Shown here: piece by piece, positions 33,839 to 42,873 of the stretch
Numbering within the stretch: position 1 is the first letter of the stretch
Layout of the letters: every line of letters begins with the position of its first letter
Assembly (NCBI GenBank): GCA_910586965.1
Contig: CAJUMF010000002.1
Coordinates: 62,001-126,000 of the forward strand
Direction of reading: 5' to 3'
Length of the DNA stretch: 64,000 nucleotides
Source of the DNA: an uncultured Dorea sp.
GTDB lineage: Bacteria > Bacillota > Clostridia > Lachnospirales > Lachnospiraceae
Translations under genes and position numbers: made by a program
Notes under the pieces: model-generated
Databases searched by the model: none
What the model saw: only the letters and a program-made list of their open reading frames with translations
What the model was told of the DNA's origin: nothing

Positions 33839-34912
33839 ATGTATAATATGGTTATTTTTCCTTATGACGCAACACTGAAAAATACTTTGCAACATATAGA
33901 CCAGAAAGAGTATCGTGTGTGCGGGATTGTAAGTCCAAGAGGATGGGGATATGGAGATACTTCGCTTTTGATAGGTGATGAAGAGATAGTGATACAAGCC
34001 AGTCTTAGACAAGTTGAATCGGCATATGATTGTATTTGTCTTGTAAATAGTCGGTATAGTTTGAATTTTACCAATAGTATCATGCCTATCATACATGAAT
34101 GTGCGGAAAAGAATTTAGATGTAATCGTATGTAGAGATTTTACCGAACAGGAATTGCAAATAATAAAATCATATATTGATAAAGATAAGCTACATATATT
34201 ATATGAGACGTATCGGGATATCAAGATGGAAAATGAAATATTTGAGATAGATATTCCGGTAGTATTAATCACAGATATATTTGCCGAATTAAACTCTCAA
34301 GATGTGCAATTAAAAATTTATGATGAATTGAAAGCAAAGGGATATGCAGTAAAATTAGTATCATCTAAGAGAGAAATGAGGTTAATCCGAGATATAGACA
34401 GTATTCCTCAGAGTGTATTAAGAGAATACGGAACTAATAAGGAAAAAATATTAAGGTTTAATCATTATATAAAACAAATTGAGATTAAAGAGAATCCTGA
34501 TTTGATTATTATTGGAATTCCGGGAAATCTGATGGAGATTAGCAAAAAAGTGACGGGGGATTTTGGAAGTAGTGCATATATTATTTCAAGAGGCGTAATT
34601 TCCGATTATGTTGTCTGCAATTTCCCTTACTTTCAGGATTTTGAAGGCAGGTGTAGTGAGCTGTGTAAATGCGTGGAAAATAGACTGGAAACAAAAGTAG
34701 ATGCATGCAATGTGATACCACAATATTTGGATTTGATGGAGTCCGAAGAATATGGCGAATTGGAATATTTAGGGTTATCTGCCGAATATGTCGAGAAAAA
34801 ATTGCAGAAACATGAAAAAATATTTTTCCTGCAAGACAAAAAAGAGATTTTGAGAATTGCAGATGAAATAGTCAAAAAACTGGAAGGTTATGCAGAGATA
34901 AAAGTTATGTGA
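33839..34912 (+). CDS. Peptide maturation system companion protein (TIGR04066-like), locus B
   Basis: A 357-residue paralogue of the protein at 24886. It starts MYNMVIFPYD with AGAGGAG at the end of the maturase gene; a longer frame from 33803 lies inside that gene and is rejected. Conserved blocks with the paralogue include RGWGYGD, IIGIPGNLMEISKKVTGDFG and NVIPQYLDLMESEEYGELEY. No transmembrane segment or known catalytic motif was seen, so it is a cytoplasmic protein of unknown role. Confidence 0.78.
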   Translation: MYNMVIFPYDATLKNTLQHIDQKEYRVCGIVSPRGWGYGDTSLLIGDEEIVIQASLRQVESAYDCICLVNSRYSLNFTNSIMPIIHECAEKNLDVIVCRDFTEQELQIIKSYIDKDKLHILYETYRDIKMENEIFEIDIPVVLITDIFAELNSQDVQLKIYDELKAKGYAVKLVSSKREMRLIRDIDSIPQSVLREYGTNKEKILRFNHYIKQIEIKENPDLIIIGIPGNLMEISKKVTGDFGSSAYIISRGVISDYVVCNFPYFQDFEGRCSELCKCVENRLETKVDACNVIPQYLDLMESEEYGELEYLGLSAEYVEKKLQKHEKIFFLQDKKEILRIADEIVKKLEGYAEIKVM

Positions 34913-34928
34913 TGAGGATTAGATTGAT

Positions 34929-35180
34929 ATGAATATAGAAGAGAAACTAGAGCAGATATTTGAAAATGTTGGAGTGACTTTTGAGCAGAATAACGAGTTG
35001 AAAAAGAAACATTTGCTTGGGAAAGAAGTAGGAATGGCAGCGAGAGATTTACTGATTGCATTCTTTATGATAGAAAAAGCTTTTCAAATTCAGATTCCCG
35101 AGGAAACAATTGTGAATGGAGAATTTAATACTTATGAGCATATTCTTGGAACTGTAAAGAAGTGTATAGGTATTATTTAA
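34929..35180 (+). CDS. Acyl-carrier-related protein of RiPP locus B
   Basis: An 83-residue paralogue of the protein at 25976. The core GMAARDLLIAFFMIEKAFQIQIPEE follows the acyl-carrier helix pattern but has RDLL where a carrier protein would have the DSL serine. It is 17 nt from the companion gene and 27 nt from the precursor, so the four genes form one transcript. Proposed role: adaptor for maturase and precursor, by inference. Confidence 0.72.
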   Translation: MNIEEKLEQIFENVGVTFEQNNELKKKHLLGKEVGMAARDLLIAFFMIEKAFQIQIPEETIVNGEFNTYEHILGTVKKCIGII

Positions 35181-35207
35181 TATTTCAAAGGGAAGGAGGA
35201 AGGAGCC

Positions 35208-35372
35208 ATGAAGAAACTTGGTAAAAGATGTAATTGCAAAATGAGTTCTTTGGTTGTGGCGAGGGCATGTTACTGTACATCATTGTGTTCTTGTTCGAGA
35301 ACCCCGAAAGCGACTTGGGAAGTGGGGAAAGCGATGGTATCTATGACAGGCGGCGGTGACGGAACATCATAG
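35208..35372 (+). CDS. Precursor peptide B (Cys-rich, CxC-x3-CxC)
   Basis: A 54-residue peptide preceded by AAGGAGG and AGGAG. It begins MKKLGKRCNC, continues with SSLVVARAC, and has six cysteines (8, 10, 21, 23, 27, 29); the last four show the CxC-x3-CxC spacing shared with precursor A (CYCTSLCSC). The extra CNC in the leader is not present in A. The tail is short and Gly/Thr-rich (GGGDGTS). Adjacent to a full set of maturation genes. Confidence 0.82.
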   Translation: MKKLGKRCNCKMSSLVVARACYCTSLCSCSRTPKATWEVGKAMVSMTGGGDGTS

Positions 35373-35403
35373 GATGTTTTGCATAAGATGGACTGTTTTC
35401 TCA

Positions 35404-35431
35404 GTGGGGTGTAAATTGATTTGCGCCCCAC
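35404..35431 (+). terminator. Hairpin after precursor B
   Basis: GTGGGG (35404-35409) pairs with CCCCAC (35426-35431), with two further pairs inside. There is no T-run, so it may be a processing or attenuation hairpin that boosts precursor over transporter expression rather than a full stop. Confidence 0.45.
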
Positions 35432-35547
35432 ATGTTGTGAAACAAGGGATTGAAATATTAAATGGCTACTACAATTAGTAGAAAGACATATTGAGAAATT
35501 ATGTTGTTTATATATAGGATGTCCAGTGAGAAAGCCGAGGCAAGAAT

Positions 35548-38196
35548 ATGAAAAAAGACAGATTGAAAAATACGATAACCATTTTCCTATACATCGCAGC
35601 AATTATTGTACCGCTGTTGCCCCTGTTTTCTATTGGAGGAAAAAGTTATGCGCTGTATCAGGGCTACAGCCATGTGAAGGAACTCGGAATGGATGGGGTG
35701 TCGGAAAATGCCGCGCAGATTTGGTCGGGAGATATCAGCCTGATCAAAGTGCAGATTGTCATTGTCCTTTTGTATCAGGTTGTCGGCATATGTTATGTGC
35801 TTTCGGTTCTGCTGAAGAAGAATCTTCGGTTAAATATTGCGGCGATGGTTCTGGCGTTAATTAATCTGTTCCTTGCACAGGATGGGATAGAGCTAGTGAC
35901 GGACAATGTTATGGGAACGATATTTCCTCTTATCCTGGGCCTGCTCAGTGTCATAGAGTTTTTTATCACAAAAATGATGGATGTTTGGGATAGTGCGGTA
36001 AAGATGGCGAAGGATAGTGCCCGGGAAGACCGGCATCAGAAAGAGGAGGAAAAACGGCGGCTCTATTTTCCGGGCAACTACACAGAATTATTTTACGGGA
36101 TGGTCTGGAAGAACTTCAAGTATAACTGGAGGGATTACAGGCTGCTTTTGATGTGCAGTATGGTTATGTCTTCGCTTTCATTTGCAGGACTAGGATGTTA
36201 TCAGATGATGGCAGGGGTACACCGTGCGGAAAATTTCCTGATTGGACAAGGGCTTGGACTTATCCTCTGGAACGCCATGATACCCATGGGCGTGTGCATT
36301 GTGTTTCTAATGGTGTTCGTGCTGGTGTTTTACCTAAAAAAATGGGTGGAGGGTTACAGTATATTCGTAACGCTTGGAATACGGAAAAAGACATTATACA
36401 TCATGATGGGTCTTGAGATTCTATTTTGCTTTCTGTTTTCATTTCTGACAGGGAGTCTTTTGGGAAACGGCATACTCCTGCTGCTCAGGAAAGTTATATA
36501 TAAAGCAATGGGGCAGGGCATTTCCCTTATGGGGGTGACGGCGGGAACGTATTTTAAGATGCTTGGGGTGATGGTTGTCATTTATGTGCTCTCTCTTATG
36601 GCGACAAGGGATATCATACAGGATTTTAATCTTATCACGGCGGCGACCCGGCGGATTCGCAGGGAGAAGATGCCGCGTAAGGGTCTGACGGCTGTGACGG
36701 CCGTCGGAGCTTTGTTGCTCTTTGGAACCGCTGCACTCTACAGCCGGTTGAACAGTCATGAGAGCATTTATCTCGTAGGGGTGTTTTTTGTGGGATTATT
36801 TCTGTTGGTCCGTTACGGCGGTGCGATGTGCCTGCGGAGAGAAAAGGCGAGGTCTGCGTATTTTGCAAATCTGATGAACCATAATCAGCTTTATCACAAG
36901 TCGAAGACCGCATCCTGGTATCTGGCGGCATTGAGCGTGCTGTATATCTGCGGAATGTTTTACTTCGCATTTCAGGTGGTGTCAGTGTTGGTCACGGAAG
37001 AGCCGGAAAGCTTGTTCCCTTATGATTTTATTTGCATCGCGGATGAAGGAGATGATGCATTCCTGACAGGGTTGGAAGAAAAATACGGGGTTAAGCTTGC
37101 ACGCTATCCTATGGTAAGAGTATCCAATGTGGATAAGACGGAGAAGTCGGAAGGGATGCAGCCGAGACCTCAGGGGCAGCAGATAGGCATTGATGAGACT
37201 ACGTTCCATCGGTTGAAAAAGGAGCTTGACGGCGGCTATCGCAAGGAGGCTTTGGAACTTGACAAAGAAGGCGAAAAAGTCTATATCGTTCATCAGCAGG
37301 ACCGCTCTATAAAGGCTCAGCCAGTGGATTGGACGTATAACTCAAGAAAACCGTTTTTACATATCGGACTGCCCTGTGTTTATTATACCCCGGACTCACC
37401 CAGCGAGGCATTTATGCAGCGCGAAATAGCGGGTGAGGAAATCGGGAGCCTGATTGGATGTTTCCGGCAGGGGAATCTGGAAAATATTATCGTATTTTCC
37501 GATGAATATTTTAAAAAGGCGCAGGAAATGTGGAGATACACGAATATTTACACCGGCGACCCCATTGAAAATGAGGCAGAGCGGATTGAAGGCGTAACGA
37601 TTCATCAGGGACCTACCCAATTGGTGCTTATCCATGCAGAGGCAGAATATGCCGATGATATTGAGCGGGAGATGGAACAGCTAGAGGCGAACCATACCTA
37701 TGAGGCGAAATATGATGCGGAGGTAAAAAGCCATTATTCCAAAAAGACAGCTATCTCTGACATGGAGACGGAGCATATGATGAAACTTATTGTCAACTGG
37801 TTTGTGATGGCAGTGCTGCTTATGGCAAGTATGTTCCTGCTGTATGTAAAGACGGCGTCGGAGCTGGAGGAAAAGAAAAGAAGGGCAGAATTTTTGAACT
37901 GCATGGGCATGAGGAGGAAAGAGCGTATCCGTATGCTTAAGGGCGAACTGTATCTGTTCTACTGGCTGCCAGCTTTGATTACGGTGTTTGCAGTGTTTTA
38001 TTTTACGGCGGCGACGTTTCGTGCCAGGATGTATACGGGGGAAGTAATAAAGGATTATCTGTCACATGCCGTCTGGATATGGTTCGGATGGTTTCTTATA
38101 GAAGGAGTATATGTCTGGCTGTTAGGGCTGTGGGAAGTCCGGAAAGTGGAGGAGAAGGATGGGAGAGGAGTTAAAGCGGGAAAAAAGAATAGATGA
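35548..38196 (+). CDS. FtsX/BceB-like ABC permease with fused N-terminal membrane module, locus B
   Basis: An 882-residue permease. Residues 1-160 form a four-helix module, followed by a charged linker (RRLYFPGNYTELFYGMVWKNF) and then the same FtsX-like body as the locus A permease: helices, a large extracellular domain starting near LFPYDFICIADEGDD, and C-terminal helices with FRARM. In locus A the first module is a separate gene (26595), so a fusion or split separates the two. Likely function is peptide immunity or release with the ATPase at 38159. Confidence 0.8.
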   Translation: MKKDRLKNTITIFLYIAAIIVPLLPLFSIGGKSYALYQGYSHVKELGMDGVSENAAQIWSGDISLIKVQIVIVLLYQVVGICYVLSVLLKKNLRLNIAAMVLALINLFLAQDGIELVTDNVMGTIFPLILGLLSVIEFFITKMMDVWDSAVKMAKDSAREDRHQKEEEKRRLYFPGNYTELFYGMVWKNFKYNWRDYRLLLMCSMVMSSLSFAGLGCYQMMAGVHRAENFLIGQGLGLILWNAMIPMGVCIVFLMVFVLVFYLKKWVEGYSIFVTLGIRKKTLYIMMGLEILFCFLFSFLTGSLLGNGILLLLRKVIYKAMGQGISLMGVTAGTYFKMLGVMVVIYVLSLMATRDIIQDFNLITAATRRIRREKMPRKGLTAVTAVGALLLFGTAALYSRLNSHESIYLVGVFFVGLFLLVRYGGAMCLRREKARSAYFANLMNHNQLYHKSKTASWYLAALSVLYICGMFYFAFQVVSVLVTEEPESLFPYDFICIADEGDDAFLTGLEEKYGVKLARYPMVRVSNVDKTEKSEGMQPRPQGQQIGIDETTFHRLKKELDGGYRKEALELDKEGEKVYIVHQQDRSIKAQPVDWTYNSRKPFLHIGLPCVYYTPDSPSEAFMQREIAGEEIGSLIGCFRQGNLENIIVFSDEYFKKAQEMWRYTNIYTGDPIENEAERIEGVTIHQGPTQLVLIHAEAEYADDIEREMEQLEANHTYEAKYDAEVKSHYSKKTAISDMETEHMMKLIVNWFVMAVLLMASMFLLYVKTASELEEKKRRAEFLNCMGMRRKERIRMLKGELYLFYWLPALITVFAVFYFTAATFRARMYTGEVIKDYLSHAVWIWFGWFLIEGVYVWLLGLWEVRKVEEKDGRGVKAGKKNR

Positions 38197-38974
38197 GAAA
38201 AAAACGGTTGTAAAAAGAAAGACCGTCATAAAGGCTGAGGAGCTTTACCGCGATTACACAAAAGTATCCCAGAGCGGAGATGAGCCGGAAAATATCCGGG
38301 TGTTAAAGGGGCTGTCCTTTTCGGTAAAGGAACAGGATTTTGTCGGCATTATGGGAAAGTCCGGGTGCGGCAAGACAACACTGTTAAAGACGCTGGGTCT
38401 CATTGATAAGCCTACGAAAGGCAAACTGTATTTCGGCGGCAAGGATATTAAAACACTGTGGAGCGATGAGCTTGCCGACATCCGCAGAAGAGAGATAGGC
38501 TTTGTATTTCAGGATTTTTATCTGATGGACAGTCTGTCTGTAAGTGAAAACATCATGCTGCCTATGGTGCTGGATAAAAGAGAAGTGCGTAAGTGTATTG
38601 AGAAGGGAAGAGAGTATGCAAAGCTTTTCGGTCTGAGCCATCTGATGAAAAAATATCCCTATGAGCTGTCCGGAGGGGAAAAACAGAGGGTAGCGATAAG
38701 CAGGGCGCTGATCAATGACCCTGACCTGATCCTTGCCGACGAGCCTACAGGAAATCTTGACTCTAAGTCGGGAAAAGTCGTCATTGACGCGCTGGAGCGG
38801 ATTAACGGGAGGATGAAGAAGACGATTCTCATGGTGACCCACGACCCGCAGGTGGCCAGCCATTGTAAGCGCATCATCTTTTTGAAGGATGGGGTGATAC
38901 TGGAAGATTTGCGGCGGAGAGAAAGCCGGGAAGAGTTTTACGAAAAGATTATTGAGAGGATGAAGGAGCTTTAA
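38159..38974 (+). CDS. ABC transporter ATP-binding protein, locus B
   Basis: A 271-residue LolD/BceA-type ATPase with Walker A GKSGCGKTTL, signature LSGGEKQR and Walker B LILADEPTGNLD. A basic N-terminal extension of ~25 residues is lacking in the locus A copy. The gene overlaps the permease 3' end by 38 nt, with GGAGG before its ATG inside the permease gene. Partner of the permease at 35548. Confidence 0.9.
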   Translation: MGEELKREKRIDEKKTVVKRKTVIKAEELYRDYTKVSQSGDEPENIRVLKGLSFSVKEQDFVGIMGKSGCGKTTLLKTLGLIDKPTKGKLYFGGKDIKTLWSDELADIRRREIGFVFQDFYLMDSLSVSENIMLPMVLDKREVRKCIEKGREYAKLFGLSHLMKKYPYELSGGEKQRVAISRALINDPDLILADEPTGNLDSKSGKVVIDALERINGRMKKTILMVTHDPQVASHCKRIIFLKDGVILEDLRRRESREEFYEKIIERMKEL

Positions 38975-38980
38975 AAACAA

Positions 38981-40606
38981 ATGAAAGGAATCATAAAGAA
39001 AAGATACATCCTCCTGATTTTTTTCTGCTACACTATTCTGATCAGCGTGTCTTTTGCAAGGCCCATGACCATGAAAAGTATCATGGACGATGGTATTATC
39101 AAAAAAGATTTTCGGGTAATACTGTCTCTTGTCATCTTCCTGCTGGTCCTGATTGCCATAGAAGAAGTGGTAAATATTATCCAGACGAAATTATTTGCCG
39201 AACTTCAGAATAAGCTGGTCTTAAAGCTCTATGAAAAGGTGGGGAGGACATTGTTCCGCTCTAAAATGGAGTATTTCGTACATAATAATTCGGCGGAAAT
39301 CGTGAGCAGGCTGTCTACGGACATCGAGAGCGTCAGTTCGCTGGTTGACAGCAATATCATGTATGTGTTCGGATATGTGCTGCAGATTATCAGCGGGGTG
39401 GCAGGGCTTTTTATCATTAACTGGAGGCTTGCCTTTCTTGTATTAGCGGTTGTTCCGGTAAAATATATGCTGATATGCATCTGCTCAGAAAAAGAAGAAA
39501 AGACGATGGAGCAGTGGATAGAATCTTCTGCCGATTTTTCCGCATGGCTAGGAGATGCAGTCAACGGAATCCGGGAAGTCAAGCTGTGGAACCTGTACGG
39601 CATGAAACAGGGGGAGCTTAAGCGGCGGCAGGAGGAAATCCTGCATCTGAATAAAAAGAGCAGGCTGATACAGGCCTATAACATGTCCGGAGAGTCTGCG
39701 GTTCAGGGGCTTGCGATAGCAGCGCTCTATGGAATCGGCGGATTTCTTATATGCAGGGGGCAGTTAACGTTAGGGAGCCTTACGGCATTTATATCCTACA
39801 GCAACTATGTGATCAATCCGATATCGCTGGTACTCAACTTGAAGATCATATTTGCGAAAGTTAAGCCGTCGGCGCGGAGGCTGAAAGCATTTTTAAAGAC
39901 GGAGACAGAGAAAGGGAATGGTTCTGACATCCGGGAAATGAAGGAGAAATTGAGCTTTCATCATGTCAGCTTTTCCTACACAGACCAGCCGGTAGTGGAG
40001 GATGTAAGCTTTGAGGTGAGAAAGGGCGAGAAGATAGCCGTCATCGGAGAAAACGGGAGCGGAAAATCCACCCTGCTCTCGCTTTTGCTGCGGTTTATCG
40101 AGCCGAAGGAAGGGGCAATCTGTGTGGACGGAACAGATATACGGGAGTATGACATAGAGCAGTACCGAAGTCTTTTCGGCGTGGTGAATCAGGAGATATA
40201 TCTGTTTGAGGATACGGTCTGGAATAATCTGGTGCTGGGAAAAGAAATGGACGCAAAAAAAATGGACAGCTTTTGTGAAAGGATGGGAATGCAGGAGTTT
40301 TTAGGTAAGCTCCCCCGGGGCTACGAAGAAAAGCTGGAGAAAAACGGCGAGAACCTGTCAGGTGGGGAACGCCAAAAGCTCAGCCTGCTGCGCGCCTTTG
40401 TCAAAGATGCGCCGATACTGGTACTGGATGAGGCTACTGCTAATATTGATAAAAAATATGATGAATTCCTGCATGACCTCTTTATAAACGACTTTTCCGA
40501 CAAAACCTTTATCGTCATCACTCATAAGACGGAGAATCTGCAGGGGATGGACAGGGTGTATGAGATAAAGGGGCATGTGTTGAGGGAGGTGTGTTCTAAG
40601 CGATGA
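38981..40606 (+). CDS. ABC exporter (membrane domain plus ATPase) of locus B
   Basis: A 541-residue half-transporter with an exporter-type membrane domain (about six helices, residues 1-300) and ATPase domain: Walker A GENGSGKSTL, signature LSGGERQK, Walker B PILVLDEATANID. It has no C39 peptidase domain, so leader removal must depend on another protease. As the last gene of locus B it is the best candidate for export of the mature peptide. A relic of the corresponding gene stands behind locus A at 29937. A terminator follows. Confidence 0.88.
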   Translation: MKGIIKKRYILLIFFCYTILISVSFARPMTMKSIMDDGIIKKDFRVILSLVIFLLVLIAIEEVVNIIQTKLFAELQNKLVLKLYEKVGRTLFRSKMEYFVHNNSAEIVSRLSTDIESVSSLVDSNIMYVFGYVLQIISGVAGLFIINWRLAFLVLAVVPVKYMLICICSEKEEKTMEQWIESSADFSAWLGDAVNGIREVKLWNLYGMKQGELKRRQEEILHLNKKSRLIQAYNMSGESAVQGLAIAALYGIGGFLICRGQLTLGSLTAFISYSNYVINPISLVLNLKIIFAKVKPSARRLKAFLKTETEKGNGSDIREMKEKLSFHHVSFSYTDQPVVEDVSFEVRKGEKIAVIGENGSGKSTLLSLLLRFIEPKEGAICVDGTDIREYDIEQYRSLFGVVNQEIYLFEDTVWNNLVLGKEMDAKKMDSFCERMGMQEFLGKLPRGYEEKLEKNGENLSGGERQKLSLLRAFVKDAPILVLDEATANIDKKYDEFLHDLFINDFSDKTFIVITHKTENLQGMDRVYEIKGHVLREVCSKR

Positions 40607-40623
40607 TGTAAACAGATTCAATA

Positions 40624-40643
40624 CGTCCGGTTCGGACGGTTTT
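40624..40643 (+). terminator. Terminator of RiPP locus B
   Basis: CGTCCG (40624-40629) pairs with CGGACG (40633-40638) across a GTT loop, followed by GTTTT. Confidence 0.6.
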
Positions 40644-40685
40644 ACAATGACATGCCAAATGATAACATATTGTCACTTACATAAA

Positions 40686-40723
40686 GAAATGGAGCCATTG
40701 CCTATAAAGCCTGGCTCCATTTC
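40686..40723 (-). terminator. Terminator of the ECF sigma/ABC operon
   Basis: A perfect 12-bp stem (40686-40697 with 40712-40723) lies between the convergent locus B and the minus-strand ABC operon. It probably works for the minus strand; the T-run there is modest. Confidence 0.6.
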
Positions 40724-40759
40724 GGTCATATGAAAGGATTTTGCATACTTAATGCTCAG

Positions 40760-41992
40760 TTATTGTACCTGGTGTTTACAAAAATTTTTACCGGCGAATA
40801 TTACGGAAAGAAAAATGATAATTGCATATACAGGTATTATAGCTGTAATTAACGGAAGTACCGCATTTCCCAAATGATAGGACAGATATTCCTGAAATAT
40901 GGATAAACCGGAAAGAGCCTGATAAGGCAGCAGCATATAAATGTGGTTCCATATGTCATTACTCCCGGAGCTTAAAAATACAGGAAAGAATATCAATAAA
41001 ACATCAGCAGTCAAAACCGTAAAAGAAGATTTTGCCTTTGAGGAACAGTATAAGGTGATTGCCAGTAATCCCAACATTGTTAAATAAGAGATTGCGAGGA
41101 TGATAAAAGCAGTTTCCATAAAGGTTAAGTCGTATGGACAAAAACTATCCATAATCTGTAAAGGCAAATTTCCGCCGTCTGCGCCAAATGCCAGTAAAGG
41201 CAGCAATAATGCGGCTGCTGCATTCACAGTAAGTACAATGCTCCCAAACAGTAGGGCTGTTATTATTTTGGCATAGGCAATTTTGCTTTTGCCAAATCTG
41301 GTTGATAAGATGACCGCGTCGGCGCCTGTCTGGTACTCGTTTGAAAATATGGGGGCAACTGCAATGCAGATGCCGAAAATACAGATAATAAGCATTTGGG
41401 AAGTATCGCCGAAATTAGACCAGCCTAAGGGGCAGCCGTATTCATACGGTTCTGCTATTTTCTTATTTTTTTCTTTCCAGTATTGCTTTTCTGTGCTGCT
41501 TAATTGCGGAAGGCTGTCAATATATTGATTGACATTATAGTTTCTGGCCTGGTAAAAATGAGGTGTATCGGAAGGAGCAATGTCCGGGATATTCAGATAC
41601 CCCATTTCATTATGGACAAAGGTGTTTCCCAACATATTCAAGTAGCTCTCTTTCGGCGCGAGATAACGATAATAGATTTCGTCTTTAAAAGATTTTTCCC
41701 CGCCCCGTTCTGTAATGAGATTTTTTTCATTGCTGTACATATTTTGAAATTCTGTTAAGTCCTTTGCGATACGCTCTTCGGTGAGAGTTCCCGCGATTTT
41801 CTTATAGCAATCCTGCTTATAGGATACTGCTTTGCGCCCCGACAGCATCGTCCCGGTTTCGTCCCAGGCTTTGTATTCGATGAAAGGGAGGGAAAAGAAC
41901 AGAAACGTAGCGAAAAAGCAGCTTATCGTAACAATGAGCGTTAATTTTTTCCGGCAGAGTTTAAATAATTCCAATTTTACTAATTCAGTCAT
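40760..41992 (-). CDS. ABC-2 type transporter permease
   Basis: A 410-residue membrane protein with one N-terminal helix, a ~170-residue extracellular segment and five C-terminal helices, the plan of ABC-2 permeases linked to bacteriocin immunity and lipid or peptide export. Start ATG 41992 follows AAGGAGG on the minus strand. It overlaps the ATPase gene by 4 nt. Last gene of the operon starting with an ECF sigma factor. Substrate unknown. Confidence 0.8.
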   Translation of the reverse strand: MTELVKLELFKLCRKKLTLIVTISCFFATFLFFSLPFIEYKAWDETGTMLSGRKAVSYKQDCYKKIAGTLTEERIAKDLTEFQNMYSNEKNLITERGGEKSFKDEIYYRYLAPKESYLNMLGNTFVHNEMGYLNIPDIAPSDTPHFYQARNYNVNQYIDSLPQLSSTEKQYWKEKNKKIAEPYEYGCPLGWSNFGDTSQMLIICIFGICIAVAPIFSNEYQTGADAVILSTRFGKSKIAYAKIITALLFGSIVLTVNAAAALLLPLLAFGADGGNLPLQIMDSFCPYDLTFMETAFIILAISYLTMLGLLAITLYCSSKAKSSFTVLTADVLLIFFPVFLSSGSNDIWNHIYMLLPYQALSGLSIFQEYLSYHLGNAVLPLITAIIPVYAIIIFLSVIFAGKNFCKHQVQ

Positions 41993-42873
41993 TTTCTTCT
42001 CCCTCCTTTGCTGTTCTGGAAATGATATAAATATAGATCTTCTAATGACGGTTCGGCTAAGACCGCATTGGACGAAGGTTTTTGCCCGCTGATAAGACGC
42101 ATGAAAACCCTTCCGTCTTTGCCGTGATGAAGATTTGCCACACAATGCCGGCTGCATATTTCATCTGCTTTTTCGTTTGGAAAGCTGCATTCCCACACTT
42201 TTCCGTCCATTTCATGAACGATTTCCCCGGCGGGGGCAGAAAGTATAAATTTCCCGTTTTTCATTATGATGATATCATCTGCAATGTGTTCTACATCAGA
42301 TACGATATGTGTAGAAAGCAGGACGATTTTATCCTGGGCAAAATCGGCAATCAGATTGCGGAAACGTACCCGTTCCCTGGGGTCAAGCCCTGCCGTGGGC
42401 TCGTCGAGGATAAGGATTTTAGGATTCCCTAAGATTGCCTGTGCGATGCCTAACCGCTGTTTCATGCCGCCGGAAAATGTTTTTATCTTCTTGTCCGCGA
42501 CGGTTGAAAGCGACACCAATTCCAGCAGCTGCTTTGCCTGATGCTTTGCCTGCCTTTTCGGGATTCCTTTTAATGCTGCGATATAGTACATAAATTCTTT
42601 TGCGGTATAGTCCGGATAATAGCCGAAATTTTGCGGGAGATAGCCCAGTAATTTCCGGTAGTTTTCTCCCAGTTTATCCGCGCGGTCTCCGTCTGCCAGG
42701 ATTTTGCCGGAAGTAGGAGTCACTACATCGCAGATCATACGCATGAGTGTAGTCTTCCCGGCGCCGTTTGCCCCCAACAGGCCGTATATGCCGTTCGTAA
42801 ATACAGCCGTTACATTGTTGACCGCAATTTTATCCCCAAACTTCTTATTCAGCCTGTCTAATGTAAGTTCCAT
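41989..42873 (-). CDS. ABC transporter ATP-binding protein
   Basis: A 294-residue ATPase of the ABC-2 (CcmA/NatA-like) group: Walker A GANGAGKTTL, signature FSGGMKQR, Walker B ILILDEPTAGLD. Partner of the permease at 40760. Its start overlaps the preceding membrane protein gene by 16 nt and has GGAGG upstream. Confidence 0.92.
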   Translation of the reverse strand: MELTLDRLNKKFGDKIAVNNVTAVFTNGIYGLLGANGAGKTTLMRMICDVVTPTSGKILADGDRADKLGENYRKLLGYLPQNFGYYPDYTAKEFMYYIAALKGIPKRQAKHQAKQLLELVSLSTVADKKIKTFSGGMKQRLGIAQAILGNPKILILDEPTAGLDPRERVRFRNLIADFAQDKIVLLSTHIVSDVEHIADDIIIMKNGKFILSAPAGEIVHEMDGKVWECSFPNEKADEICSRHCVANLHHGKDGRVFMRLISGQKPSSNAVLAEPSLEDLYLYHFQNSKGGRRK

